Below the pieces are notes generated by a model. It saw only the letters and a list, made by a program, of their open reading frames with translations, ran no database searches and had not been told where the DNA came from. Both the position numbers and the translations under genes were made by a program. A DNA stretch of 64,000 bases from Candidatus Bathyarchaeota archaeon A05DMB-2. Lineage in GTDB: Archaea; Thermoproteota; Bathyarchaeia; Bathyarchaeales; Bathycorpusculaceae. This document shows, one piece after another, positions 8,920-16,999 of the stretch; the first letter of the stretch is position 1; each line of letters starts with the position of its first letter. The stretch is from positions 1-64,000 of the forward strand of contig JAAKEZ010000006.1 of the NCBI GenBank assembly GCA_018475625.1, read 5' to 3'.

Positions 8920-9201
8920 TTATCGTTCCAGCGTTATTTCTATGGTGCTGACGTTTGTCAGCTGGTTGCCCTCTTCCGTAGATGTGATTTGATCTGTTCC
9001 GATGCCGATGCTCTTGACTTTCACGTCAGGTAGGAATCGGCGCCTCACGACTTCGGCGACGTCAATTGCCCGGCTTATTGAGCGCCCACGTGCCTTGATG
9101 CGTACTTCTTTTGCCCCGCCATGAAAGAAGGTTATGCAAGCAAGCACGTAGTTCATTACTGGTTTAGTTCCGATTAACACTGCGTTGTTGCTTTCAGGCA
9201 T
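8920..9201 (-). CDS. albA: DNA/RNA-binding protein Alba
   Basis: Small abundant archaeal chromatin protein that binds DNA and RNA as a dimer. The 93-residue sequence has the Alba core [16 protein letters not shown], the basic RNA/DNA-binding stretch [20 protein letters not shown], and the C-terminal STIEITLER. The lysine usually acetylated in Sulfolobus Alba corresponds to the GTKP region. I chose ATG 9201, which follows GGAGTGAAG; the longer open frame to 9354 adds a non-homologous leader. Confidence 0.93.
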   Translation of the reverse strand: MPESNNAVLIGTKPVMNYVLACITFFHGGAKEVRIKARGRSISRAIDVAEVVRRRFLPDVKVKSIGIGTDQITSTEEGNQLTNVSTIEITLER

Positions 9202-9420
9202 TACCGCTTCACTCCTATTGTCCTTTCTTGGTGATGGTGCATAGTTTTTTGTCGGCAAATAAATAGATTGTGGTATGATCAAGCAATTTTGACTTAAACA
9301 TGCGAAAAAAAGAATCCCAAGCGATAGGTTAGTAAACAAGTTTCTTTTAGCCAAAGTCTTAAATAACGCGATAATTGTAAAGGATTAACTTAACAAAACA
9401 GCATAAGCGAAAGTGAAAAC

Positions 9421-9879
9421 ATGGAACCTCTCACAAAACGCTCTGTCCAGCTCTTAAGGAAACTCTACGAGAAAAGCAAATCCGCAACCACATACACCTT
9501 AGACGTTAAACAAGACGAATTAAGCGAACAATTAGGCATAAGCAGACAAGCATTAAACGTGCACCTCAAGAAGCTTAAGGACAGAAACTACATCCGCACA
9601 GGCAGAGGCTTCATAGACGTTACGGAAACAGGATTAAGCGCACTCGGCATATCATCAACGCCTGCGTTCATCCTCCTCAAAGTCTCACCAGTCAAACGCC
9701 TACAGGTGTACGAGAAAATAAGGGAACTGCCGGTGATAAGAGCCTTCAGAATCGCCGGCGAAGTTGACGCCCTCATAATGGTTGAAAGAGAAAACTTGGA
9801 TGCATTCCTCAAAAAACTATACGCCATAGACGGCATTGAAGACACAAGGTCTTACGTCACAATTGAAGTTCTCAAATGA
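9421..9879 (+). CDS. Winged-helix transcription regulator with Lrp-like ligand domain
   Basis: A 152-residue regulator with an N-terminal winged HTH (residues 8-72, including LSEQLGISRQALNVHLKKL) and a C-terminal alpha/beta domain (80-150) resembling the Lrp/AsnC RAM domain (FILLKVSPVKRLQVYEKI and EVDALIMVERE). Lrp-family proteins form dimers or octamers and sense amino acids. The HTH is longer than in classical AsnC. It is divergent from alba across a 219-bp gap containing TATA-like CTTAAATAAC near 9357. Its targets are unknown. Confidence 0.7.
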   Translation: MEPLTKRSVQLLRKLYEKSKSATTYTLDVKQDELSEQLGISRQALNVHLKKLKDRNYIRTGRGFIDVTETGLSALGISSTPAFILLKVSPVKRLQVYEKIRELPVIRAFRIAGEVDALIMVERENLDAFLKKLYAIDGIEDTRSYVTIEVLK

Positions 9880-9994
9880 GGCGCAAGCGCTTATCGAGAC
9901 AGGAAGACTTTGAGATTGGAGTCTGAAAGTTTTTTGCAAAAGGTATATTTGACAGGGAACCATCTTGCTCTAAGCACTTAAAGAGGAAAATCAC

Positions 9995-10156
9995 ATGCCG
10001 ATATTAGACCCAGTTAAGAAAGCCATAGCTCAGAAGCACAGGCTCTACATGAAAATCTGCAGGGACTGCGGAGCCAGAAACGCCGCAACCGCCACCAAAT
10101 GCCGAAAATGCAAGAGCAAAAACCTCAGATGGAAGAAACGAGAACTCGTAAAGTAA
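9995..10156 (+). CDS. rpl40e: 50S ribosomal protein L40e
   Basis: A 53-residue zinc-finger ribosomal protein. Cysteines 22, 25, 36 and 39 form CRDCGARN...KCRKC. The basic tail (RWKKRELVK) and N-terminus MPILDPVKKAIAQ match archaeal L40e. ATG 9995 follows AAGAGGAAAATC. It is convergent with the DUF116 gene, stops 5 bp apart. Confidence 0.93.
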   Translation: MPILDPVKKAIAQKHRLYMKICRDCGARNAATATKCRKCKSKNLRWKKRELVK

Positions 10157-10161
10157 GCTTT

Positions 10162-10776
10162 TCAGAGAGTGTTAACCAGCGTATCCATGTTGAAGATTGT
10201 GTTTGCACATCCGTTCTTTATCAAAGGTATAGCCTGAGCAGCAACGTCCATGCTAGTTAAGAGTTCCTTAGATATCTTCACTTCTTCCCCGCAAGCAACG
10301 CCGACGACGCCCTCATACTGGGCGTTCTTCAGAATCTTGGGGACGCATGAGCCGCCGGGCAGTATGTACACGTCGTAACCTTTCTTCCTGGCTAAAGTGT
10401 CCGCCTTGTTGACCAAGCAGTCGGTGGAGCAGTGCGCGCAGGTGTACGAAGGAATTGAGGGGTCAAAGTTTGCCTTGCAGCGGTTGTCCATGAATTTTCG
10501 GGCGCAGTGCGGCAGGAAAAGCGCTCTCTTCTTGGTCTGTAGGAATCGTCCTCTTTCCAGAAGGTTTATCGCTTGCATTTCTATGAGATCTTGCAGGAGA
10601 ACGACGGCGTCAGAGATATTAAGTCCTGTTGCTTCTTGTATTCTAAATTTTCTTATAATCTCCTGCAACGTGTTAAGAAGCGTCTTATGCATGCCCTTGT
10701 GGTAGCTAATCACGGCTATCTCGGTGAAGAAGAAACGTGGAACTTTCGAAAGGTCGAAAGTGAACTTGTAGGGCAT
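10162..10776 (-). CDS. DUF116 family protein
   Basis: A 204-residue protein of the archaeal/bacterial DUF116 family (COG1852-like). Visible features are the cysteine-rich centre (LPHCARKFMDNRCKA then YTCAHCSTDCLV), which may hold a metal or Fe-S cluster. It also has the conserved LPGGSCVPKIL and VGVACGEEVKIS segments. The family has no established biochemical function. It is probably monocistronic, convergent with rpl40e. Confidence 0.8.
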   Translation of the reverse strand: MPYKFTFDLSKVPRFFFTEIAVISYHKGMHKTLLNTLQEIIRKFRIQEATGLNISDAVVLLQDLIEMQAINLLERGRFLQTKKRALFLPHCARKFMDNRCKANFDPSIPSYTCAHCSTDCLVNKADTLARKKGYDVYILPGGSCVPKILKNAQYEGVVGVACGEEVKISKELLTSMDVAAQAIPLIKNGCANTIFNMDTLVNTL

Positions 10777-10847
10777 GTCCTAAGAATAGCTATGGACACG
10801 CTTAAAAGAATAACTGCGTCTTAAGCGAAAAACACTCTTGCCGCGGG

Positions 10848-11276
10848 CTAACTTGCTTTTTCAGTAGACCCTAAAAGCTCCTTCAAAGACTGAATCTCTC
10901 CTCGCAGTGCGTTGACTTCATTTTCAAGAGCTTTTGCGCGAGACTCCGCGGCTTTTTTGAGGCTCTCAATCTCCATAAGCACGCTTGAGCGTTCAGTTTC
11001 CAAGATGCACATTTTTTCCCGCAGAGTCCGCAAGGTCCGCGTTAACCCTCCGTGTATGTCCTTGACCTTTTCAGCCAGTTTCTTGATATTTGTGACCTGC
11101 TCGGTTTTCGCGGCGGAAGGCACCTTTTTCTTGAATTTTGACCCGCATTCGGAGCACACGAAAATTCCAACGCGAAACTCAGGTACAACCTCGTTTGTAG
11201 TCCGTTTCGCAGGAGACACTGTCCAGCATTTAATTGGATTGGCTGCTTCTGTTCCGCATTTCGGACAGTTAACCAA
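10848..11276 (-). CDS. Zinc-ribbon/coiled-coil protein of unknown function
   Basis: 142 residues: a split N-terminal zinc ribbon (CPKCGTE at residue 4 and CSECGSKF near residue 37) followed by a long heptad-like coiled coil (residues 65-138, alternating charged and leucine residues such as LREKMCILETERSSVLMEIE). The domain order suggests a dimeric or oligomeric nucleic-acid or chromatin-associated protein, but this is inference. The start is TTG 11276. The 190 bp between it and tfb hold nothing recognisable. I do not recognise the family. Confidence 0.6.
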   Translation of the reverse strand: MVNCPKCGTEAANPIKCWTVSPAKRTTNEVVPEFRVGIFVCSECGSKFKKKVPSAAKTEQVTNIKKLAEKVKDIHGGLTRTLRTLREKMCILETERSSVLMEIESLKKAAESRAKALENEVNALRGEIQSLKELLGSTEKAS

Positions 11277-11465
11277 CTATTTTATTCTCCCTTCACGGTT
11301 GAGTCATTCGCGTCTGCAATTATTTTCTCGCGATCAAGCTATAACATTTTGCATTGTCTGCCTGAATCGTTCTCTTCGTGCCTATGGGTTTCAGTCAAAA
11401 AGGGCAAGGGAAAAATGCGAGAGACCTTAAAGACGTAAAAAAAGAAAGAGGCGGGATGATGTTGG

Positions 11466-12440
11466 TTAAATGCTTATTTGGAACATTAGCCTTTCAACAA
11501 GTTCTTTGTACCGATTACGGATTGTAACCTCAGTCACCTGTGCAATCTCCGCGATTTCTCGCTGTGTTTTCCTTTCACCCGTCAAAACCGAAGCCACGTA
11601 GCTTGCAGCCGCGGCGATGCCTGTGGGACCGCGACCAGACGTAAGTTTGAGCTCTTTTGCCGCTGCCAGAATCTTGTGTGCGATTTCTTCGACTTTACCC
11701 TGCATTGTCAGTTGATTGGAGAACTTGGTTATGTACTGGCTGGGTCTAAGTGGGGGAATGGAATAGTTTAGTTCTTTGATGAGGAAACGGTAGCTGCGAC
11801 CTATTTCTTTCTTGTTCACTGTTGAAGCTTGAGATATCTCATCCAACGTGCGTGGAAGTGCGCATTGTCTGCACGCCAAGTATATCGCTGCTGAGGTTAC
11901 TCCCTGAATCGAGCGTCCACGTATCAGTCGTTCCTTCACTGCTTTCCTGTAAATCACTGAGGCGGTTTCCAGAATGTTCTTGGGGAGGTTCAGGTTATTC
12001 GAGATTTTCGTGATTTCTGACAAGGCAAAAGCCAAGTTGCGTTCTGTGGCATCGGATACTCGGATGCGCCGCTGCCATTTCCTAAGGCGATACACCTGTG
12101 CCTTCTGTCCCGGAGAGAGGCTTTTTCCGTAGATATCTCGGTCGTGCCAGTCAATCGTTGTGGATAAGCCCTTGTCGTGGATTGTGTATGTTAAAGGCGC
12201 GCCAACTCGAGTACGTTTTGATCTTTGCTCGTCGTCGAAAGCTCTCCATTCAGGTCCTCTGTCAGCTATTTTAGCGGCGACCACGAAGCCGCAGTCCATG
12301 CAAACTATTTCAGCGCATTCGTAGTCACGCATAAGCCTAGTGCTGCCGCATTCAGGGCATGATTGAACTCGGAAGGATTCAACGCGTTGCGCTGCCAATG
12401 AAGAGGTTGGGTCTTCACGCAGCTCGCTATCTCCACTCAT
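11466..12440 (-). CDS. tfb: Transcription initiation factor TFB
   Basis: Archaeal TFIIB homologue that bridges TBP-DNA and RNA polymerase. The 324-residue protein has an N-terminal zinc ribbon (Cys 28, 31, 47, 50), a B-finger/B-reader region, and two cyclin folds (about residues 120-215 and 220-315, with ARRCAL-like and [15 protein letters not shown] segments). The C-terminal cyclin fold ends in an HTH ([19 protein letters not shown]) that contacts BRE. Length is standard. Its ATG overlaps the gar1 stop by four bases (ATGA), so the two are co-translated. Confidence 0.96.
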   Translation of the reverse strand: MSGDSELREDPTSSLAAQRVESFRVQSCPECGSTRLMRDYECAEIVCMDCGFVVAAKIADRGPEWRAFDDEQRSKRTRVGAPLTYTIHDKGLSTTIDWHDRDIYGKSLSPGQKAQVYRLRKWQRRIRVSDATERNLAFALSEITKISNNLNLPKNILETASVIYRKAVKERLIRGRSIQGVTSAAIYLACRQCALPRTLDEISQASTVNKKEIGRSYRFLIKELNYSIPPLRPSQYITKFSNQLTMQGKVEEIAHKILAAAKELKLTSGRGPTGIAAAASYVASVLTGERKTQREIAEIAQVTEVTIRNRYKELVERLMFQISI

Positions 12441-12715
12441 TCTCTTATGCTCCGTTGCTTTTTCGAGAGGAGCAGATACAAGCGTTTGCCTGCCAGTTTT
12501 TCAGGTTCCTTGACTGCGGGTTTTATCACCACGTACGGCGATGACACTGGACCTATCAGATCGAAGACTTTTCCAACAACTTTCAGGTTTTCGTCAACCA
12601 CAGAGGTGCCTATCTTAGGGGAATTATCGGCGACTTTGACAATAATGTTCTGGGACGGCGTGTAGCTCTGCACCCTGCCCAATCTTTGCAACCACATTCC
12701 CCTCTCGAAAAACAT
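12437..12715 (-). CDS. gar1: H/ACA ribonucleoprotein subunit Gar1
   Basis: Small beta-barrel protein of the H/ACA RNP that guides rRNA pseudouridylation with Cbf5, Nop10 and L7Ae. The 92-residue protein shows the Gar1 core: [43 protein letters not shown]. An internal ATG at residue 7 (12697) is an alternative start. The gar1-tfb pairing, overlapping by four bases, is a known archaeal gene order. Confidence 0.9.
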   Translation of the reverse strand: MFFERGMWLQRLGRVQSYTPSQNIIVKVADNSPKIGTSVVDENLKVVGKVFDLIGPVSSPYVVIKPAVKEPEKLAGKRLYLLLSKKQRSIRE

Positions 12716-12731
12716 CCAACGTCACCGTAAG

Positions 12732-12746
12732 AGTTTATTTAAACCT
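12732..12746 (-). promoter_or_regulatory. Putative TATA box of gar1-tfb
   Basis: On the minus strand this reads GGTTTAAATAAACT, a strong archaeal TATA-like box 17-30 bp before the gar1 start. The transcript would be leaderless or nearly so if ATG 12715 is used, or have a short leader if 12697 is used. Confidence 0.55.
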
Positions 12747-12897
12747 TTCTACGATAAACGATACATGAAAGTTCTAACAGGGCTATTTTGTGACGCCTTG
12801 CGCCCCTACATATAGAGTTTAGGTTGGCTTCTCCTGTAGATGCTCAGAAAAGCTTAGTTCCACCTTTTATAGTTTTTAACATGGTTTTGGCTTGTTT

Positions 12898-12970
12898 CTG
12901 CGCCAATAGCGACCCTCCCCTCTATAGTTTTCTGCAACGAACCACTAATAGGCGCCAAATAGACTGCGCC
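12898..12970 (+). repeat. Dispersed intergenic element, copy 2
   Basis: One of the two best copies. It is bounded by near-direct repeats GCGCCAATAG (12900-12909) and GGCGCCAAATAG (12951-12962), with the core CCCCTCTATAG and TTCTGCAACGAACC between. It sits in the 385-bp gap between divergent gar1 and hsp20, 131 bp before hsp20. A weaker similarity to the element, in opposite orientation, is visible around 12781-12830 (ACATATAGAGTTTAGGTT). Confidence 0.8.
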
Positions 12971-13055
12971 ATGTAGTATAATAGGTTGCTCAAAACGCGT
13001 TTCTATCGATTAGGCGCTCAAGTTCATGATTTGTAGGAGTCAGAGGGTAGCACAA

Positions 13056-13067
13056 AATTTATAGAAA
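13056..13067 (+). promoter_or_regulatory. Putative TATA box of hsp20
   Basis: AATTTATAGAAA lies about 40 bp before the hsp20 ATG, the normal archaeal position for a TATA box with a short leader. Confidence 0.45.
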
Positions 13068-13100
13068 GCGGTCAAATCAACATTACAAGGTGAAGAGTAT

Positions 13101-13700
13101 ATGCCATCAGATGATGAAGATTACCCAGAATGGTACAAGCGAAGACGTAGACCCTTCAGTAGCGACCCGTTTTTCGGCGACATCGACCGCATGTTTAGCG
13201 AGATGGAGAGGATGATGGAGGAAGAGTTCAAGAAGTTCTCAGAAAACGTCCCCAAAGACTATGTGAAGGAACGCAAGCTCCCAGACGGCAGCATCGTCAA
13301 GGAATTCGGTCCTTTCGTGTACGGGTATAGCATGAGAATTGGACCTGACGGCAAACCTGAAATCCAAGAGTTCGGCAACATCAAAAAATCGCTTAAAGGA
13401 CCAGAGGTTAAGGAGGAGCGCGAACCGCTCGTGGACATTGTTGAAACAGACAGCGAAGTACGCGTGGTCGCGGAGCTGCCGGGCGTGGAGAAAACAGACA
13501 TCAAACTTCACGGCACAGAAGACTCCCTCACGATTTCTGTGGACACACCCCAGTACAAGTACTACAAGGATGTCGCTTTGCCCGTCAAAGTCAAGGTGAA
13601 AGAAGCAAAATCCACGTACAAGAACGGTGTCTTGGAAGTCGTATTCCCCAAAGCCGAAGCCCTCAAACAGCCTAAAGGCGAACGAATCGACATAGGCTAA
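13101..13700 (+). CDS. hsp20: Hsp20/alpha-crystallin small heat-shock protein
   Basis: ATP-independent holdase chaperone forming oligomers. The 199-residue protein has an unusually acidic and Met/Phe-rich N-terminal arm (residues 1-105, with RMFSEMERMMEEEFKKF). The alpha-crystallin domain follows (110-190: VRVVAELPGVEKTDIKLH, and STYKNGVLEVVFPK). A C-terminal I-x-I (IDI) just before the stop is the motif that docks subunits. GTGAAGAG precedes the ATG at 13101. It stands alone behind its own promoter, as expected for a heat-inducible gene. Confidence 0.92.
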   Translation: MPSDDEDYPEWYKRRRRPFSSDPFFGDIDRMFSEMERMMEEEFKKFSENVPKDYVKERKLPDGSIVKEFGPFVYGYSMRIGPDGKPEIQEFGNIKKSLKGPEVKEEREPLVDIVETDSEVRVVAELPGVEKTDIKLHGTEDSLTISVDTPQYKYYKDVALPVKVKVKEAKSTYKNGVLEVVFPKAEALKQPKGERIDIG

Positions 13701-13734
13701 ACCGCGCGTTTTTTCGGAAAGCTCGTGCCCTCAA

Positions 13735-14145
13735 ATGGCTGACACCAACGAAATCGATATGCTCAACGCAATCTGCCGCGAAGCGAAGGCAGAGGGCAAG
13801 CTTTCTGGCAAAAACCTAACCGCACTCTATGAGCTCTTCGGGCAACGATTCACAAAAGCCCTTGATGCACTGAAGGAAAACCGGGTTAAAAAGTACGTTT
13901 TCAAGCCCAGCGGCAGAACAGTCTGGATAGTCATCGGCAGAGAACGCGATTACCTCATAATGCCCGAAGCCGAATTCTGCCCATGCGACGACTTCTACTT
14001 CCGCGTTCTGGACAAGAAAATCCACCTCTGCTACCACCTTATTGCGCAGAAAATCGCCCGCAACCTCGGCTGGTACGAAACCATCGAAGAAAATGACGAA
14101 CTCTACAACACGTTGATGGACGAGTGGAAAAAACCTACTGCTTAA
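13735..14145 (+). CDS. SWIM zinc-finger-like protein
   Basis: A 136-residue protein with a central C-x-C...C-x-H pattern (FCPCDDFYFRVLDKKIHLCYH, residues 81-101). This matches the SWIM zinc finger CxCxnCxH, found in DNA-binding or protein-interaction proteins. The N-terminus is helical. Archaeal stand-alone SWIM proteins have been linked to Rad51-paralogue partners, but that link is only inferred here. Thirty-four bp after hsp20, same strand. Confidence 0.7.
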   Translation: MADTNEIDMLNAICREAKAEGKLSGKNLTALYELFGQRFTKALDALKENRVKKYVFKPSGRTVWIVIGRERDYLIMPEAEFCPCDDFYFRVLDKKIHLCYHLIAQKIARNLGWYETIEENDELYNTLMDEWKKPTA

Positions 14146-14189
14146 ATATTAAAACACACAACAATAAGCAAACAAAGAGGAGAACCACA

Positions 14190-14321
14190 ATGGACTTAAC
14201 TGCATACTTCATAACGCTTGAATACGTCCTTATGGCATCAACCTTCGTGGCTCTGATTCTCATATTCCTGTACTCTTTCTACGGCAAAGAAGAAGAGCAA
14301 GCAACAGCCCCGAAAGCCTAA
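14190..14321 (+). CDS. 43-residue single-span membrane protein
   Basis: Begins with ATG 14190 after a strong AGAGGAG Shine-Dalgarno. One transmembrane helix (YVLMASTFVALILIFLYSFY, residues 12-31) is followed by a charged tail GKEEEQ. It overlaps the 3' end of the convergent DUF131 gene by four bases. The good ribosome-binding site and clean topology support a real gene; function is unknown. Confidence 0.6.
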   Translation: MDLTAYFITLEYVLMASTFVALILIFLYSFYGKEEEQATAPKA

Positions 14322-14635
14322 AAGTCGTGCCGTCCAAGCCTTCTGCGCATAATCAGAAGCACCAAGATGCTCAGAACCGCGAGGACTGCGCTAACAACGA
14401 TCAAAAAGGTCATGTCGGGACCAGCACCAACCACTATCGGAAACGGACCGATAAAAATAACCGCCCCAAAGCTCGCCGCGCCAGCGCCGCCGGAAAGCAC
14501 TGAAGCAACCACTATAAGCAGTACGCCGATAAAAACCATTGCAAAGCCCAAAATCAGGAACAGGAGAAGCCTGCTAGAAACTGTGACTCCTTCTTCCGCA
14601 GCAGTTTCGTCCGATCCCTCACCCGCATATGTCAT
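14318..14635 (-). CDS. DUF131 family membrane protein
   Basis: A 105-residue protein with two membrane helices (about 22-45 and 77-98). Between them is the family's glycine-rich signature GAVIFIGPFPIVVG. DUF131 (TIGR00304) is a small archaeal membrane family of unknown function. The second DUF131 gene lies just upstream (6 bp), so this is a tandem duplicated pair in one operon. Confidence 0.8.
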   Translation of the reverse strand: MTYAGEGSDETAAEEGVTVSSRLLLFLILGFAMVFIGVLLIVVASVLSGGAGAASFGAVIFIGPFPIVVGAGPDMTFLIVVSAVLAVLSILVLLIMRRRLGRHDF

Positions 14636-14641
14636 CGCGCG

Positions 14642-14911
14642 TCACCTGAACAGAAAGTAGTAAACGACCATGGCAACTATAAGCAGCACAGTAAGCGCCA
14701 TGGAAAGCAGCAGAACAGTCTTAAGCGACTTCTTGTCAGTGCCGAAAATAATCGGAACAGGACCAATAATCACCGCGCCGCCAGCATTAACCTTGCCTTT
14801 AACTTTCTTAGCGCCCAAAAATGAGACCGCAATAACCGCGACTAGGATTACAAGTGCCCCTATGAAAATCAATGCAAAGCCAGTAGCGTAAAGAGCCTCT
14901 GCAATAGTCAA
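14642..14911 (-). CDS. DUF131 family membrane protein
   Basis: An 89-residue paralogue of the neighbouring gene with two membrane helices (10-33 and 64-86) and the shared signature GGAVIIGPVPIIFG. It is the first gene of the pair, and tandem copies may form a hetero-oligomer. Function unknown. Confidence 0.8.
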   Translation of the reverse strand: MTIAEALYATGFALIFIGALVILVAVIAVSFLGAKKVKGKVNAGGAVIIGPVPIIFGTDKKSLKTVLLLSMALTVLLIVAMVVYYFLFR

Positions 14912-15029
14912 TTTCCCAACTCCATGCTCACTTAAAAGTTAACGCTGTTTTTAATAAACTTGCAGTCTAAATGCCTGACGCAAAAACTTAAAACAAGCTT
15001 CATCCCTAAATCGAGACGGTACCGAAAAA

Positions 15030-15866
15030 ATGAGCACCGACCAGATAATTCAGCAAATCCTGCAGAAGCGCCCGGAAATCAGCCGAGAACAAGTACTTGA
15101 AGCGCTGGCGGCTGAGCGAGACAGAACAGGCGGACTGATAGCCGACGCCACGCTGCTGCGGCTGGTCGCTGCCAAATATGGCATAGAAGTCCCAAATGCC
15201 AAAGTCCACAGCCGCGAACTGCCAATCAACCGCTTGATTGCAGGCTTGAACGATGTCACGGTTGCAGGGCGCATACTTGCAGTTTTTCCGCCAAGAACTT
15301 TTGAGGGAAAAACAACAGGAAAATACGCCAGCCTGATAATTGCCGATGCGAGCGGTGTGTTGCGTGTTATGTTGTGGAACGACAAGGTCAGCCCTGTAGA
15401 GTTAGGTGAGTTGAAGGCTGGGCGGGTCGCAAGGTTCGCACATGGTTACACACGTGAAGACCGCGCGAGCAAAGTGGAGTTGCACATGGGAAGCAAAAGC
15501 TCCATCCAGATTGAACCCGAAGGCGTGAACGCTGAAGATTACCCTTGCATTGACAGGTTCGCCACGAAAATCCGCGACATAACCGAAACCCAGAACGGCA
15601 TCCATCTTGAGGGCAGGGTGAAGACGGTTTCCTCCTTGTCAACCTTTACAAGAAGCGACAATAGCCAAGGAACGGTGCTGCGGTTCACGCTTGCGGATGG
15701 CACGGGCGAAATTGCCGTGGTTGCTTGGAACGAGAAGGCAGAAGAACTGGAAAAAACTTTAAACGTGAACGCAACTGTGCAGCTGGTGAACGCGAGAGTT
15801 AAGACAGCTCAGAAGGGTGGTTTCGAGGTTCACGCGGACTCGTCCACGTTCGCCAAGGTCGCTTAG
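15030..15866 (+). CDS. OB-fold single-stranded DNA-binding protein (RPA-like)
   Basis: A 278-residue replication protein A homologue. A helical N-terminal domain (residues 1-55, RPEISREQVLEALAAERDR) precedes two OB folds: residues about 70-160 (VTVAGRILAVFPPRTFEGK, ADASGVLRVMLWNDK) and 180-275 (IHLEGRVKTVSSLSTFTR, ADGTGEIAVVAWNEKA). The matching DxSGxxxxxxWN/DGTGExxxxxWN strand pattern is the RPA hallmark. It probably coats ssDNA in replication and repair. No zinc finger is present. The last four bases overlap the convergent dehydrogenase. Confidence 0.88.
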   Translation: MSTDQIIQQILQKRPEISREQVLEALAAERDRTGGLIADATLLRLVAAKYGIEVPNAKVHSRELPINRLIAGLNDVTVAGRILAVFPPRTFEGKTTGKYASLIIADASGVLRVMLWNDKVSPVELGELKAGRVARFAHGYTREDRASKVELHMGSKSSIQIEPEGVNAEDYPCIDRFATKIRDITETQNGIHLEGRVKTVSSLSTFTRSDNSQGTVLRFTLADGTGEIAVVAWNEKAEELEKTLNVNATVQLVNARVKTAQKGGFEVHADSSTFAKVA

Positions 15867-16882
15867 CGGATTTTGGTTACTATGGCGTCAGTCATCTCGC
15901 TGGTGGTGGAGGAACCACCCAAATCAGCAGTTCGCACTTTCCCTTCCCGCAGCACGGCAAGCACGGCTTCCTCAATTTTCCCTGCAGCTTCCTTCTCGCC
16001 AAGGTAATCAAGCATCATCTGCGCCGCCAGTATGGTGGCGGTTGGGTTAACGCGGTTCATGCCCGTGTACTTCGGCGCCGAGCCGTGGACGGGTTCGAAC
16101 ATGCCGTAAGTACCGCCGATGTTTGCGCCCGCCGCCAAGCCCAGACTTCCCGTAACCTGCGCTGCCTCGTCGGAGAGCACGTCGCCGAAGAGGTTGGTGG
16201 TAACGATTACATCGAAGGTTTCGGGTTTTTTGATGAGGTGCATGGCTGCCGCATCTATGTGGATGTCGTCCACCGTGACGTTTGGATGCCGCTGGGCAGT
16301 GGCTTTCACGGCGTCTTTGAATATGCCATCTGTCAACCGCAGGATGTTGCCCTTATGCACGTAGGTAAGGTGCTTTCTCCGTTTCTCCGCCAGCTTAAAC
16401 GCGTACTCCGCAACCCGCAACGAGGCTTCTCGTGTGATTATGCGCATAGCCACGCCGACGCCCGGAGAGACCTCGTATTCAACTCCTGAGTACATGCCTT
16501 CGGTGTTCTCCCGCACCACCACCAAATCAATGTCATGCTTCAGAGCTTCCACGTTCGGGTAAGTTCTGCAGGGCCTAACGTTGGCGTACAGGTTGAAAGT
16601 TTTCCTTATCTGCACGGCTGCACTAACTGGCGCGCCTGGCTCCTCGGGAGTGGTCATGGGTCCCTTGAGGCAAGCGTCTGTTTTCTTCAGCATCGCAATC
16701 GTTTCCTTAGGCATGTTGGTGCCGTATTTGGCTATGCAGTGGTAGCCCGCTTCGCCGTAGAGAAAGTTGAGTTTGATGCCTGCGGCGTCCTGTGTGGCTT
16801 GGAGGACTTTCACAGCTGCGTCCGTGACCTCGGGTCCTATCCCGTCACCTTTGAGCACCGCGATGTTGTAAGTTTTGGACAT
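15863..16882 (-). CDS. Isocitrate/isopropylmalate dehydrogenase family enzyme, likely NADP-type
   Basis: Beta-decarboxylating dehydrogenase of about 339 residues from ATG 16882. Substrate motifs are VSAAVQIRKTFNLYANVRP, ENTEGMYSGVE and the metal-binding DVLSDEAA. The nucleotide loop reads HGSAPKYTGMNRVNP; the Lys-Tyr after HGSAP matches the NADP-binding pair of E. coli isocitrate dehydrogenase, whereas isopropylmalate dehydrogenases usually have Asp-Ile. The serine in VSAAVQIRK also fits isocitrate or homoisocitrate rather than isopropylmalate. Isocitrate is therefore my first choice, homoisocitrate second (the LysW pathway is at the window's end). Upstream extension to 16927 is unlikely. Confidence 0.85.
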   Translation of the reverse strand: MSKTYNIAVLKGDGIGPEVTDAAVKVLQATQDAAGIKLNFLYGEAGYHCIAKYGTNMPKETIAMLKKTDACLKGPMTTPEEPGAPVSAAVQIRKTFNLYANVRPCRTYPNVEALKHDIDLVVVRENTEGMYSGVEYEVSPGVGVAMRIITREASLRVAEYAFKLAEKRRKHLTYVHKGNILRLTDGIFKDAVKATAQRHPNVTVDDIHIDAAAMHLIKKPETFDVIVTTNLFGDVLSDEAAQVTGSLGLAAGANIGGTYGMFEPVHGSAPKYTGMNRVNPTATILAAQMMLDYLGEKEAAGKIEEAVLAVLREGKVRTADLGGSSTTSEMTDAIVTKIR

Positions 16883-16999
16883 TATTTTTCGCCTTCTGTC
16901 TAAATACTCTATTTTCCTTATCAGCATTCCTATTTAACTTTGAAGAAAAGCGGTTTTGTGACGGTCTTGCCGACGTAAGACAGCATAAAAGCAAGCCAG

